Of a stretch of DNA of 60,871 bases, positions 8,610-16,499 are shown one piece after another. The position numbers and the translations under genes are program-made. Numbering within the stretch: the first letter of the stretch is position 1; every line of letters starts with the position of its first letter. Under the pieces are notes generated by a model. The model worked only from the letters and a program-made list of their open reading frames with translations, did no database searches and was not told where the DNA came from. The stretch is from Thermoproteota archaeon (GTDB lineage: Archaea > Korarchaeota > Korarchaeia > Korarchaeales > Korarchaeaceae), in contig JAMOVA010000020.1 in assembly GCA_027061785.1 (NCBI GenBank), positions 1 through 60,871 of the forward strand, in the 5' to 3' direction.

Positions 8610-9632
8610 ATGGAGGGGAAAAAGCCGGGTCAGTACATGATATCAGAAATCTTAGAGCAACCAGAGGCAGTAAGGCGTACAATAGACGAGGCCAAAAATG
8701 AGGCGATGGAGGCGGCCCACCGCCTGAAGGAGAGATTCATCTACACGACAGGGAGCGGTTCGAGCTACCACGCATCCTTGGTTCTGGGGAGAACGCTGAT
8801 GAGGATATCAGGTTCACGGGTGATCTCCATCCAAGCCTCCGAACTGCCTGATTGGCTACCCAATGACTTATCGGATTCCGCCTTGGTCGCCTTCTCTCAA
8901 AGTGGGGAGAGTAAGGATGTGTTGATGGCAGTTAGGAGATTTAGGGAGTTGAACCAAGTCGCGCCTATAATTGGAATAACCAATACTCCAGCTAGCACCC
9001 TAGCTGAGCTATCGGACCATGTGATCCTGACCCGGGCCGGTGAGGAGAGAGCTGTTGCAGCTACTAAGAGCTACACCACACAGTTAGCGGCATCCTTCCT
9101 ACTCTCTGTCAGCTTGGCCTCGATTCAAGGTAGAGAGGTAAATCGCCTCATCACTGAGCTCGAACTCCTGCCGGAAAAAGTAGATCGCTCCATAGATGCA
9201 TCGAGGTCCCCCGCTCACGATCTGGCACCCAAGATAGCCGAGAAGCCCGTGGGTTTCATCCTCGGCAAGGGTCCTAACTACCCTACAGCGCTGGAGGCGG
9301 CACTGAAACTCAGGGAGACTTCCAATCTGCACTACGTCGGATACGCTGCTAGGGAGTTCCTTCACGGACCCATTCAGCTGGTAGATAGGGGCACACCGGT
9401 CATATTCCTCAACTGGAAGGAGGTGAGGGAGGTCGTGCAGAAGGTGTCCTCCTTCGGTGGTGAGCCCATATTGGTTGGTGAGGATGGGGATTTCTCCTTA
9501 CCTCCCACTGAGTACGAATTCTCGCCCGTGTTGATGGTCATACCGATGCAGCTCCTTTCCTATGAGGTATCCATTTTAAGGGGACTAGATCCTGATAAGC
9601 CTGAGAAGCTTTCAAAGGTGGTGAGGGAATGA
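8610..9632 (+). CDS. SIS-domain sugar isomerase or deaminase (archaeal GlmS-isomerase/GlmD-like)
   Basis: The 340-residue protein is made of two sugar isomerase (SIS) domains without the N-terminal glutaminase part of GlmS. The phosphosugar loop TGSGSSYHA lies near residue 46 and FSQSGESKDVL near 94; the second domain has KGPNYPTALEAALKLRE near 218 and AREFLHGP near 247. Family members in archaea act as glucosamine-6-phosphate deaminases or as aminosugar isomerases. It probably converts between fructose-6-phosphate and glucosamine-6-phosphate. The transcript looks leaderless. The stop overlaps the next gene by four bases. Confidence 0.82.
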   Translation: MEGKKPGQYMISEILEQPEAVRRTIDEAKNEAMEAAHRLKERFIYTTGSGSSYHASLVLGRTLMRISGSRVISIQASELPDWLPNDLSDSALVAFSQSGESKDVLMAVRRFRELNQVAPIIGITNTPASTLAELSDHVILTRAGEERAVAATKSYTTQLAASFLLSVSLASIQGREVNRLITELELLPEKVDRSIDASRSPAHDLAPKIAEKPVGFILGKGPNYPTALEAALKLRETSNLHYVGYAAREFLHGPIQLVDRGTPVIFLNWKEVREVVQKVSSFGGEPILVGEDGDFSLPPTEYEFSPVLMVIPMQLLSYEVSILRGLDPDKPEKLSKVVRE

Positions 9633-10282
9633 AGCTCCTTCTACTTGAGATCGACAACGTCCTCTACGACTCTAATCTATTGAAGGGAATCGCTAGGGAA
9701 TGGGCCATTACCGCAATGAAGGAAGCTGGCCTCCCAGTGGACTTTGACACGGCGATGGAGACCTTAATGGAAGTCGTGAGGGAGAAGGGCGAGGATTATC
9801 CTTTCCACTTTAACGAGATGATGGCTAAGCTCGGGCTGAAGGAGGATTACAGGGTAATTGCCGCCGGGGTCATAGCGTACCATGACGTTAAAAGGGCATT
9901 TTTGAAGCCCATTCCGGGGATAATAGACGCCATATTAGCTGCGAGAGAGAGCGGTTTTAGGATCGGAATTTTCTCCAGGGGAGATCCGGTAAAGGAGTGG
10001 GAGAAGATCTTGAGACTGAACATACACCATCTAATCCACGAGTCCTGGGTGGGGAGAGATTATACGCTGGAGAACGTGTTCTCCGGAGATTTCGATCCAT
10101 CTAAAACGATATATGTCCTGAATTCGGAGGAGTCGCTAGGCGAGGCCATCAAGGCGCGTGTTAGATTCATAGTGCGGATGACCGAGAACGGCGCCGAGGT
10201 GCTGGAGGATGGAAGGACCGAGGAGGTACACGAAGTATGGAAAGTGGGAACTGCTGTGAGAAGCCTTTTAGGAAGGCTATAG
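9629..10282 (+). CDS. Degenerate HAD-superfamily protein
   Basis: The 217-residue protein has the HAD fold layout: an N-terminal motif I (LLEIDNVLYDS), an alpha-helical cap, then motif II as GIFSRGD near residue 114. At motif I the position of the nucleophilic aspartate is glutamate (E-I-D instead of D-x-D), although the second, acid/base aspartate remains. Motif IV, normally with paired acids after a glycine, reads VLNSEESLG. Loss of the nucleophile argues against ordinary phosphatase activity; it may bind a phosphometabolite or regulate a neighbour. It overlaps the SIS gene by 4 bases and coaD by 46 bases. Confidence 0.75.
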   Translation: MKLLLLEIDNVLYDSNLLKGIAREWAITAMKEAGLPVDFDTAMETLMEVVREKGEDYPFHFNEMMAKLGLKEDYRVIAAGVIAYHDVKRAFLKPIPGIIDAILAARESGFRIGIFSRGDPVKEWEKILRLNIHHLIHESWVGRDYTLENVFSGDFDPSKTIYVLNSEESLGEAIKARVRFIVRMTENGAEVLEDGRTEEVHEVWKVGTAVRSLLGRL

Positions 10283-10725
10283 TCGGAGGAGCATTTGATA
10301 GACTCCATAAAGGCCACAGAGCCTTGCTAGATACTGCCATCAAGCTGGCTGATAGCTTGTTAGTTGGCCTAGCGGACGGCCCTTTGCTGGCGGGGAAGGC
10401 CTTCAAGGAGAAGATAATGTCCTTCGATGAGAGAAAGGCCCTGCTTACCAGCTATCTCAGTAGGAAAAATATACCCTTTCAAATAGTTAAAATCGTTGAA
10501 CCAATAGGCCCGGCGGGGACAGATGAAGAGGCCGATCTCATAGTCGTCTCCCCAGAGACATATGAAAGAGCTCTCATGATAAATGAAGAGAGAAGGAGAA
10601 ACGGGTTGAGAGAACTCTTCATAGTTGTAGTGCCGACCGTTCTGGCTGAGGATGGCGCTCCTCTGAAATCTCATAGAATTAGAGCAGGAGAGATAGATCC
10701 TGAGGGCAGGCTCATCAAGGGGTAA
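10237..10725 (+). CDS. coaD: Phosphopantetheine adenylyltransferase, archaeal type
   Basis: The 162-residue protein shows the nucleotidyltransferase core VGGAFDRLHKGHRALL near residue 17, with the HxGH motif as HKGH. Downstream are VSPETYERA and the archaeal/eukaryotic-type tail SHRIRAGEIDPEGRL. It transfers AMP from ATP to 4'-phosphopantetheine, making dephospho-CoA, the penultimate step of coenzyme A synthesis. The CoA is needed by the Kor and Por complexes encoded nearby. The start overlaps the HAD gene by 46 bases, so a later start is possible, but no better codon precedes the conserved core. Confidence 0.9.
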   Translation: MESGNCCEKPFRKAIVGGAFDRLHKGHRALLDTAIKLADSLLVGLADGPLLAGKAFKEKIMSFDERKALLTSYLSRKNIPFQIVKIVEPIGPAGTDEEADLIVVSPETYERALMINEERRRNGLRELFIVVVPTVLAEDGAPLKSHRIRAGEIDPEGRLIKG

Positions 10726-10730
10726 ATGCG

Positions 10731-10740
10731 CTATATTTTT
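10731..10740 (+). promoter_or_regulatory. TATA box of the kor operon
   Basis: CTATATTTTT lies about 31 nt upstream of the GTG at 10767, predicting transcription start near 10761. It follows the coaD stop directly. Confidence 0.55.
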
Positions 10741-10766
10741 CTTCTACTCGATAGGGGCTACGGCCG

Positions 10767-11924
10767 GTGTTAGGCTTGTATGTCGAGCCTGGAACCCATC
10801 TAATGCAGGGTGATGAAGCGATAGTAGAGGGCGCACTAATTGCAGGATGCCGGTTTTTTGCCGGTTACCCGATTACGCCAGCCACAGAGATCGCCGAGAG
10901 GATGTCTAGGCGCATGCCTCAGGTCGGCGGGGTATTCATGCAGATGGAAGACGAGTTGGCATCTATAATGGCGATCATCGGCGCTTCTTGGGCGGGAAGA
11001 AAGTCCATGACCGCTACCAGTGGGCCGGGGTACTCCCTGATGCAGGAGGGTCTCGGCTACGCGATAATCACCGAGACTCCCATCGTGATAGTGGATGTCC
11101 AGAGGGGTGGGCCCTCTACCGGGCTCGTGACCCTGCCCTCTCAAGGCGATGTGATGCAGGCGAGGTGGGGTAGCCACGGTGACTATGCTACCATAGCCCT
11201 AGCCCCATCCAGCGCTCAAGACATGTTCGATCTGGCCATAAAGGCCTTCAACCTAGCTGAGACCTACAGGAACCCGGTCATAATACTCGCTGATGAGGTG
11301 ATAGCCCACGTCAGAGAACCTGTCAAAGTTCCCCAGTACGAGGATATAGAGATAGTTGAGAGAAGGAAACCCAATGTCCCTCCAGAGGAATACATACCTT
11401 ATCTCCCCGAACCTGGTGAGTGGGTGGCTCCCATGCCAGCATTCGGGGATGGTTATAACGTACTGGTCGAGAGCGTGATGCATGACGAGTTCGGTCACAG
11501 GATAGGAACCGATCACGCGGCCGCTGAGAGGACGATAAAGAGGATCTATTACAAGATAGAAAAGAACGTGGACAAGATAGCGATGTATGAGAAGAGATAC
11601 ATGGAGGACGCTGAGGTTGCCGTCGTTGCCTACGGTTCTACGGCAAGAACGGCCCTTAGAGCTGTCAGAGAAGCTAGAAACCAAGGTATAAAGGCTGGTC
11701 TGGTGAGGCTGATCACACTATGGCCCTTCTATGATCGGCTCATAGAGGAGACCGCCAATCAGGTGAAGGCCATAGTCGTGCCTGAGATGAACATGGGGAA
11801 GATCGTGAGAGAAGTGGACAGAGCCTCCAAAGGACAAGCAAAGGTGATCTCCGTGCCCAAGGTGGGAGGAGTGCTCCACCATCCAGATGAGATTTTAGCT
11901 GCGATAAAGAGTGCTGTGAGGTGA
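10767..11924 (+). CDS. korA: 2-Oxoacid:ferredoxin oxidoreductase subunit alpha (2-oxoglutarate type)
   Basis: The 385-residue subunit begins with the pyrimidine-binding region containing GCRFFAGYPITPATEIAERM near residue 27. Next come QMEDELASIMAIIGASWAG, TATSGPGYSLM near residue 90 and VDVQRGGPSTG near 112, which are typical of KorA-like rather than pyruvate-type enzymes. With the beta, gamma and delta subunits it oxidatively decarboxylates 2-oxoglutarate or another 2-oxoacid, making acyl-CoA and reduced ferredoxin in the cytoplasm. The GTG start is chosen because the TATA box leaves little leader. The substrate is inferred from similarity of motifs only. Confidence 0.88.
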   Translation: MLGLYVEPGTHLMQGDEAIVEGALIAGCRFFAGYPITPATEIAERMSRRMPQVGGVFMQMEDELASIMAIIGASWAGRKSMTATSGPGYSLMQEGLGYAIITETPIVIVDVQRGGPSTGLVTLPSQGDVMQARWGSHGDYATIALAPSSAQDMFDLAIKAFNLAETYRNPVIILADEVIAHVREPVKVPQYEDIEIVERRKPNVPPEEYIPYLPEPGEWVAPMPAFGDGYNVLVESVMHDEFGHRIGTDHAAAERTIKRIYYKIEKNVDKIAMYEKRYMEDAEVAVVAYGSTARTALRAVREARNQGIKAGLVRLITLWPFYDRLIEETANQVKAIVVPEMNMGKIVREVDRASKGQAKVISVPKVGGVLHHPDEILAAIKSAVR

Positions 11925-11928
11925 TGAC

Positions 11929-12780
11929 ATGCTTCCTGAGGCGGAATTCGAGCATGTTCTGGCTAAGAAGTATATGAGAACTGAGATCATGCCCCACGCC
12001 TTCTGCCCCGGTTGCGGTCTAGGAATCATCGAGAGAATGATCCTGATGGCTTTCGAGGAATTGGGGCAGGAGGAGTGGGATAGGACCGTGTTCGTATCGG
12101 GTATAGGGTGCTCCGGCTGGACTCCCCTCTACTTCAGGAGAGACGCAGCTCACACCCTGCATGGTAGGGCGCTGGCTTTCGCTACCGCTTTGAAGACGTC
12201 TAGACCGGATCTGAACGTCGTGGTAGTAATGGGGGATGGGGACAGTATGGGAATAGGTGGCAACCACTTGATCCACGCGGCAAGGAGAAATATAGGAATC
12301 ACTGCAATCATAGCGACTAACATGCTGTACTCCCTCACAGGCGGTCAGATGTCCCCGACCACTCCCGAGGGAGCTAGAACAAACACCACGCCGTACGGTA
12401 ATATAGAGCCTAACTTCAACCTGATGGAACTCTTGAGGGCTGCTGGAGCCACATACCTAGCTAGATGGACGACTTACCACTTCATTCAGGCTAAAAATAG
12501 TATAAAGAAGGCTGTAAAGCACAAGGGTTTCGCTGCCATAGAGATAGTGTTCCAATGCCCCACCTACGCCGGCAGGTACATACTGAACCGTCCAGATCCG
12601 AGGGACATGATGCAGTGGTTCAAGGAGAACTCCGTACCTATAGGGGTCGCGAAGAACAAGAGTCCGGACGAGTTGAAGGGTAAGATCATAGTAGGGGAGT
12701 ACTTGCACAGAACCGATAGGAAGGAATACACTGAGAGGCTGAGAGAAGTGGAGGAGAGGGCTCAGGGCAAGGGGAGGTGA
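11929..12780 (+). CDS. korB: 2-Oxoacid:ferredoxin oxidoreductase subunit beta
   Basis: The 283-residue subunit carries the thiamine diphosphate and cluster-binding features: CPGCGLGI near residue 26, a further cysteine in SGIGCSGWTPLYF near 63, the TPP motif VMGDGDSMGIGGNH near 100, and a cysteine in VFQCPTYAGR near 208. The N-terminal 30 residues are Kor-like. AGGTGAT precedes the ATG by a few bases. It follows korA after four bases and overlaps or abuts the ferredoxin-like gene. Confidence 0.9.
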   Translation: MLPEAEFEHVLAKKYMRTEIMPHAFCPGCGLGIIERMILMAFEELGQEEWDRTVFVSGIGCSGWTPLYFRRDAAHTLHGRALAFATALKTSRPDLNVVVVMGDGDSMGIGGNHLIHAARRNIGITAIIATNMLYSLTGGQMSPTTPEGARTNTTPYGNIEPNFNLMELLRAAGATYLARWTTYHFIQAKNSIKKAVKHKGFAAIEIVFQCPTYAGRYILNRPDPRDMMQWFKENSVPIGVAKNKSPDELKGKIIVGEYLHRTDRKEYTERLREVEERAQGKGR

Positions 12781-12785
12781 GCTTA

Positions 12786-13124
12786 ATGGCATCTCAGGTG
12801 AAAGTGCAGCAGATAGCTGTGAGCGACAAGCTCTGCAAGGGATGTTACCTCTGTATTTGGGCCTGTCCTTGGGATGTCCTAGAGATAAGCGAGGAAAGGA
12901 ATTGGAGAGGGGTGAAGAAACCCTATGCTGCTAGGATAGAACAGTGCAGGGCATGCAGGTTATGTGAATGGTACTGTCCCGACTTCGCACTCCAAGTTAT
13001 AGTGGATGAGAAAGAGGAGAGGGAGCTTCTGGAAGTTGAGGAGAAGTACGAGAAGCCCTGGTTGGAGAGAATTAGAAAGAGGGATGAAATCGTCAAGAAG
13101 GGGGTGTGGTGGCTTGAGGATTGA
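12786..13124 (+). CDS. korD: 2-Oxoacid:ferredoxin oxidoreductase delta subunit, ferredoxin-like
   Basis: The 112-residue protein has two 4Fe-4S binding sites: CKGCYLCIWACPWDV near residue 18 and CRACRLCEWYCPDFAL near residue 56. It passes electrons from the catalytic core to external ferredoxin. I choose the ATG at 12786 because GGGGAGGTGA ends five bases upstream; a GTG at 12777 overlapping the korB stop is also in frame. The C-terminal half is charged and helical. It overlaps the gamma subunit gene by 11 bases. Confidence 0.88.
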   Translation: MASQVKVQQIAVSDKLCKGCYLCIWACPWDVLEISEERNWRGVKKPYAARIEQCRACRLCEWYCPDFALQVIVDEKEERELLEVEEKYEKPWLERIRKRDEIVKKGVWWLED

Positions 13125-13674
13125 AGTCATGATCTCCGGCTTTGGTGGTCAGGGGGTGGTACTATCTGGCGCTGTTTTATCCCAAGCATCCGTGCTGAGC
13201 AACTACTACGCGGCTGCCACCTATACATATGGGCCTGAGGCGAGATTGGGATCCACGAGATCTGAAGTGGTCATCTCAGATGAGGAAATTGACTATCCTA
13301 AGATAATAAGTCCGGATTACTGGATAGCAATGAATCAAATGTCTCTTAACACATTCTCCAAGAGGTACCCATTGGATAAGACAGTGATCTTAGCGGACTC
13401 CTCAATGATCAAGTACTTCGATCCGGTAGAGGGCAAAGTGAAGGCGATCTACAAGATCCCTGCTACCGATGAGGCTGAGAGGCTGGGCAACAGGCTCGTG
13501 GCCAACATGCTCATGCTTGGAGTTTTCGTAACTATTTCCGGCATCATACCATTGGAGAACTTGAAAGAAGCGATAAGAAGGATGGTGAAGCCTCAGTTCA
13601 TAGATTTGAACCTGAGAGCCGTGGACAGAGGTAAGGAGATCGGTGAGTCCCTCCTCAAGGGGGTAAAAGTTTAA
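13114..13674 (+). CDS. korC: 2-Oxoacid:ferredoxin oxidoreductase subunit gamma
   Basis: The 186-residue subunit starts with the family signature ISGFGGQGVVLSG, followed by YTYGPEARLGSTRSEV near residue 43 and a region ending in NRLVANMLMLG. A longer open frame begins at 13006 inside korD, but the TTG at 13114 gives the N-terminus expected for KorC (MRIEVMISGFGGQG). An ATG at 13129 would leave only two residues before the loop. It closes the operon in the order A-B-D-C. Its stop overlaps a TATA-like block serving the next transcript. Confidence 0.86.
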   Translation: MRIEVMISGFGGQGVVLSGAVLSQASVLSNYYAAATYTYGPEARLGSTRSEVVISDEEIDYPKIISPDYWIAMNQMSLNTFSKRYPLDKTVILADSSMIKYFDPVEGKVKAIYKIPATDEAERLGNRLVANMLMLGVFVTISGIIPLENLKEAIRRMVKPQFIDLNLRAVDRGKEIGESLLKGVKV

Positions 13675-13675
13675 G
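13665..13675 (+). promoter_or_regulatory. TATA box ahead of candidate C/D RNA and rhomboid gene
   Basis: AAAAGTTTAAG is centred near 13670 and overlaps the korC stop codon. The predicted transcription start, about 26 nt on, is near 13696, exactly where the stem of the candidate RNA begins. Confidence 0.5.
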
Positions 13676-13693
13676 CCCCTCCTCCCCAATTTT

Positions 13694-13764
13694 CCCGAGG
13701 GCCATGATGAGTATTCGGCAAGAGGGTGTATATGGCCCTGAAGAGGGTCAGCTGAGCCCTCTGG
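13694..13764 (+). ncRNA. Candidate box C/D guide RNA, or structured 5' leader of the rhomboid gene
   Basis: A terminal stem pairs GAGGGC (13697-13702) with GCCCTC (13756-13761), extended outward by two further G-C pairs after one mismatch. Inside it lie an exact C box, ATGATGA (13704-13710), and an exact D box, CTGA (13752-13755), in the spacing needed for a kink-turn: three-base bulge, tandem G-A pairs, then stem. A second CTGA is at 13738-13741. The length of about 65 nt suits an archaeal C/D RNA, and a TATA box lies at the right distance. No clear C' box is seen, so internal guide geometry is irregular. A 7-bp hairpin (13699-13705 with 13732-13738) is an alternative fold. Confidence 0.45.
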
Positions 13765-13776
13765 GAGGATGATCCC

Positions 13777-14472
13777 TTGTTTCCCCTCAAGGATGAGAAC
13801 CCCAGTCCAATAACCCCTTGGGTTACTTATGGATTGATCCTATTCAATACTCTGGTCTTTCTCTGGCAGATAGCTGGTGGACCTGTGAGATTTGAGCTTC
13901 TGATCCAAGAGTATGGGTTTGTTCCAAAGCTCTTCTTGGAGGACCCGGCCTCTAATGCGTACAGGCTCTTCACCTCGATGTTTATGCATGGAGGTTGGCT
14001 CCATCTTCTGGGGAATATGCTCTATCTCTACATATTTGGGGACAATGTGGAGGCTGCTTTCGGTCACTTCAAGTACCTCATTTTCTATCTGATATCTGGA
14101 GTTGCTGCGAGCTTTCTCCACATGGCCGTGTTTCCCTTGTCAGGAATACCGGCCGTGGGAGCCAGCGGAGCAATAAGTGGCGTGCTAGGAGCCTACCTCG
14201 TTTTCTTCCCTCAAGCTAGGATAATGACGGTCATACTCATCTGGTACTTCATAACGGTGGAACCTATACCTGCTAAATACTACATAACGTTCTGGTTCAT
14301 ATGGCAGCTTATCCCCGGTCTGTTAGCTGGAGAAGCCACGGGAGTTGCATACTGGGCCCACGTGGGTGGATTCATAGCGGGAGTCCTCATGGCCTATCCG
14401 TACAGGCATAGGGTGAGATACCTGAGGAGACTTTGGATGATGGAGAGGTATCACCATGGACCGTACTGGTAA
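13777..14472 (+). CDS. Rhomboid-family intramembrane serine protease
   Basis: The 231-residue membrane protein has about six hydrophobic helices. It carries the rhomboid markers HGGWLHLLGNMLYLYIFGDN near residue 70, the catalytic serine in GASGAISG near residue 130, and the catalytic histidine in WAHVGGFIAGVL near residue 195. It cleaves other membrane proteins inside the bilayer; its substrates are unknown. The TTG at 13777 is preceded by GGGAGGATGAT at a good distance. The unusual feature is the structured RNA element immediately upstream. It overlaps the aldolase gene by 17 bases. Confidence 0.9.
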   Translation: MFPLKDENPSPITPWVTYGLILFNTLVFLWQIAGGPVRFELLIQEYGFVPKLFLEDPASNAYRLFTSMFMHGGWLHLLGNMLYLYIFGDNVEAAFGHFKYLIFYLISGVAASFLHMAVFPLSGIPAVGASGAISGVLGAYLVFFPQARIMTVILIWYFITVEPIPAKYYITFWFIWQLIPGLLAGEATGVAYWAHVGGFIAGVLMAYPYRHRVRYLRRLWMMERYHHGPYW

Positions 14473-15100
14473 GGCCTCAGAGCTGGCTGAAGTCATGAGG
14501 TTGGCATACGAGAGGGGCTACACCACGGGAGCCGGGGGGAACGCTAGCGTACGCATAGGCGATGCCGTGCTGATAACTCCCTCAGGTAAGTTCAAGGGAA
14601 AATTGAGGGCCGGTGACATGGTACTCATAGATAATCAAGGGAACATCTTGGAGGGTGATGGGAGACCTAGCTCCGAATGGAGGCTGCATGTGGGTATATA
14701 CAGGGTCAGACCTGATGTAGGTGCGGTCCTTCACTGCCACCACCCCTTAGTGACCGGACTGTCGATCTCCATGGTAGGCGAACTGGAACCCGATCGAGCA
14801 TTCCTTGCCCCGTTGAAAGAGGTTGATTGGACAGAGGAAGCTAGGATTCTGTTGAGGGACATCGTACTACTTCCTTGGAGACCCTACGGTACTGAAGAAT
14901 TGGCTGAGATGGTATCTGATGCAATGAAGAACGTCAACGCCGTTGTAGTTCTGAGGCATGGCGCATTCGTCGTTTCTAAGGATCCTTGGCTCGCATTATC
15001 GGCCATGGATTCGCTGGTAGAGGTCTTCACGATATATCTGGTGAGGCGACTGGCGGGCTCTCTATCCTCCCTGCCAAGGTCTACCAATCCCAACGTATAG
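14456..15100 (+). CDS. Class II aldolase, fuculose-phosphate aldolase-like
   Basis: The 214-residue protein belongs to the class II aldolase/adducin family. Characteristic parts are TTGAGGNASVRIG near residue 22, ITPSGKFKG near 42, the glutamate in SSEWRLHVGIYR near 73, and the metal ligands in VLHCHHPLVTGL near 90 with a third histidine in VLRHGAFVVS near 165. It would split a sugar 1-phosphate into dihydroxyacetone phosphate and an aldehyde. In archaea such enzymes act on fuculose-1-phosphate or 5-deoxyribulose-1-phosphate; a matching deaminase for 5'-deoxyadenosine salvage lies at 41349. Its 3' end overlaps the opposing dehydrogenase gene by 39 bases. Confidence 0.85.
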   Translation: MDRTGKASELAEVMRLAYERGYTTGAGGNASVRIGDAVLITPSGKFKGKLRAGDMVLIDNQGNILEGDGRPSSEWRLHVGIYRVRPDVGAVLHCHHPLVTGLSISMVGELEPDRAFLAPLKEVDWTEEARILLRDIVLLPWRPYGTEELAEMVSDAMKNVNAVVVLRHGAFVVSKDPWLALSAMDSLVEVFTIYLVRRLAGSLSSLPRSTNPNV

Positions 15101-16459
15101 AGCGTTGGGGGGCAGTGAATCTACCTCTATAACATGCCTGCCATCCACGATCAGCCTTAGCCTATCTGACATTCTGAATAGCTCACTGGATTTCATCCGA
15201 TAGAGGGAGTGGTCAGTAGCTATCACTAAGATGTCAGCTTCTCTGAGGGCCTTGATCAGATCATCTGTCAGGGGGATCCCCATCCTCTCAAGCTCATAGT
15301 CCTTTCTTATCATAGGATCATGGACCACGATCCCACCAACTTCCATTGAAAGCAGGTGCTCTACGAGATCGTATGTTGGGGAGAGACGCGAATCTGGTAC
15401 ATCTCCTCTGAAAGCTAATCCCAGAATCACTATGTTGGGGTTAGATATGCCTAATCTCTCCATACCTTCTTTTACTAAGCGAGATACTTCGGCTGGCATG
15501 TTCTCGTTGATGGTCCTAGCAGTAGCTGTCAGGCGGAGATCTATTCCTACACCTTTAGCCTTCCACAAGAGAAATCTCGGGTACACTGGGATGCAAAGTC
15601 CTCCCACACCTGTGCCCGGCCTATGTAGATGCGAATAGGGCTGGCTGTTTGCTGCCCACCTTACCTCATCATAATCCACACCCAGTTTCCTACAGAGGGC
15701 AGCAATCTCGTTGGCCAATGCTATGTTAACATCCCGGTATATACCTTCAGCTAGCTTCTCGAGCTCGGCTGCTACGTCATTAGATAGTTTTATCACGCCT
15801 TTCTTTGCGATCATCGAATATAGGGTAGCGGTCACCTCGGTACTCCTCGAGTCGATCCCTCCAACCACCTTGGGGTAAGATTCCACTATATCTCTCAGTG
15901 CCCTTCCTTCAGATATCCTCTCTGGACTGTAAGCAAGTCCGAAGTCCCTCCCGGCTCTGAGTCCGCTTAATTCTTCCAGAATTGGTTTTAGGACTTCCCT
16001 AGTAGTTCCAGGAGGAACACTGCTCTCCAGTATAACCAGATCTCCTTCTTTTAGTCCGGAGGCTATGGATCTGGCTGCAGACCTAAGGGCATCGAGATTA
16101 GGCTCTCCTTTGATATCTATCAGAGTCGGAACAGCTATTATCTTGACGTGGGTTTCTTTGGATGCCCCTTCCCCGTCGCTCGTCGCTTTAAGCCTCCCTT
16201 CTTCCAAGGCCTTTCTAAAGATGTCCGTGAGACAAGGCTCATCGACGGGAGAATCCCCCCTACTGAGTTTGAGTATCTTCTCCTCATCCACATCCACACC
16301 CACACCACTAGCTCCTGCTTGGAGCCATGCCGCCAATATAGGAGAGCCGACATGGCCTAATCCGTACACCGATACTTTTATCCTACCGTCGCGGAGCGCT
16401 CTCCTTATCTCAACCTCATCCATGTGGAGCAACTTCATTTCCACATCGGGGGTTGACAT
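15062..16459 (-). CDS. wecC: UDP-N-acetyl-D-mannosamine dehydrogenase-like nucleotide-sugar dehydrogenase
   Basis: The 465-residue protein has an NAD-binding GLGHVGSPILAAWL near residue 34, VDEPCL near 73, SSVPPGTT near 146, and the catalytic cysteine loop GTGVGGLCIPVYP near residue 282. The C-terminal UDP-binding domain includes LAFRGDVPDSRLSPTYD. This pattern fits oxidation of UDP-ManNAc to UDP-ManNAcA, an extracellular glycan or lipid-glycan precursor. The WecB-type epimerase that would supply the substrate is at 52630. The first residues are unusual for the family, and a start at Met-8 (MKLLHMDEVEI) is possible. It is divergent from the KaiC-like gene. Confidence 0.87.
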   Translation of the reverse strand: MSTPDVEMKLLHMDEVEIRRALRDGRIKVSVYGLGHVGSPILAAWLQAGASGVGVDVDEEKILKLSRGDSPVDEPCLTDIFRKALEEGRLKATSDGEGASKETHVKIIAVPTLIDIKGEPNLDALRSAARSIASGLKEGDLVILESSVPPGTTREVLKPILEELSGLRAGRDFGLAYSPERISEGRALRDIVESYPKVVGGIDSRSTEVTATLYSMIAKKGVIKLSNDVAAELEKLAEGIYRDVNIALANEIAALCRKLGVDYDEVRWAANSQPYSHLHRPGTGVGGLCIPVYPRFLLWKAKGVGIDLRLTATARTINENMPAEVSRLVKEGMERLGISNPNIVILGLAFRGDVPDSRLSPTYDLVEHLLSMEVGGIVVHDPMIRKDYELERMGIPLTDDLIKALREADILVIATDHSLYRMKSSELFRMSDRLRLIVDGRHVIEVDSLPPNALYVGIGRPWQGG

Positions 16460-16468
16460 TATTACTTA

Positions 16469-16476
16469 CTTTAAAG
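16469..16476. promoter_or_regulatory. Palindromic TATA core between wecC and kaiC-like genes
   Basis: CTTTAAAG is self-complementary and centred 27 nt before the ATG at 16500. It can be read in both directions. Confidence 0.5.
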
Positions 16477-16499
16477 ATAGTTAGAATCAGGGTGAGCGT

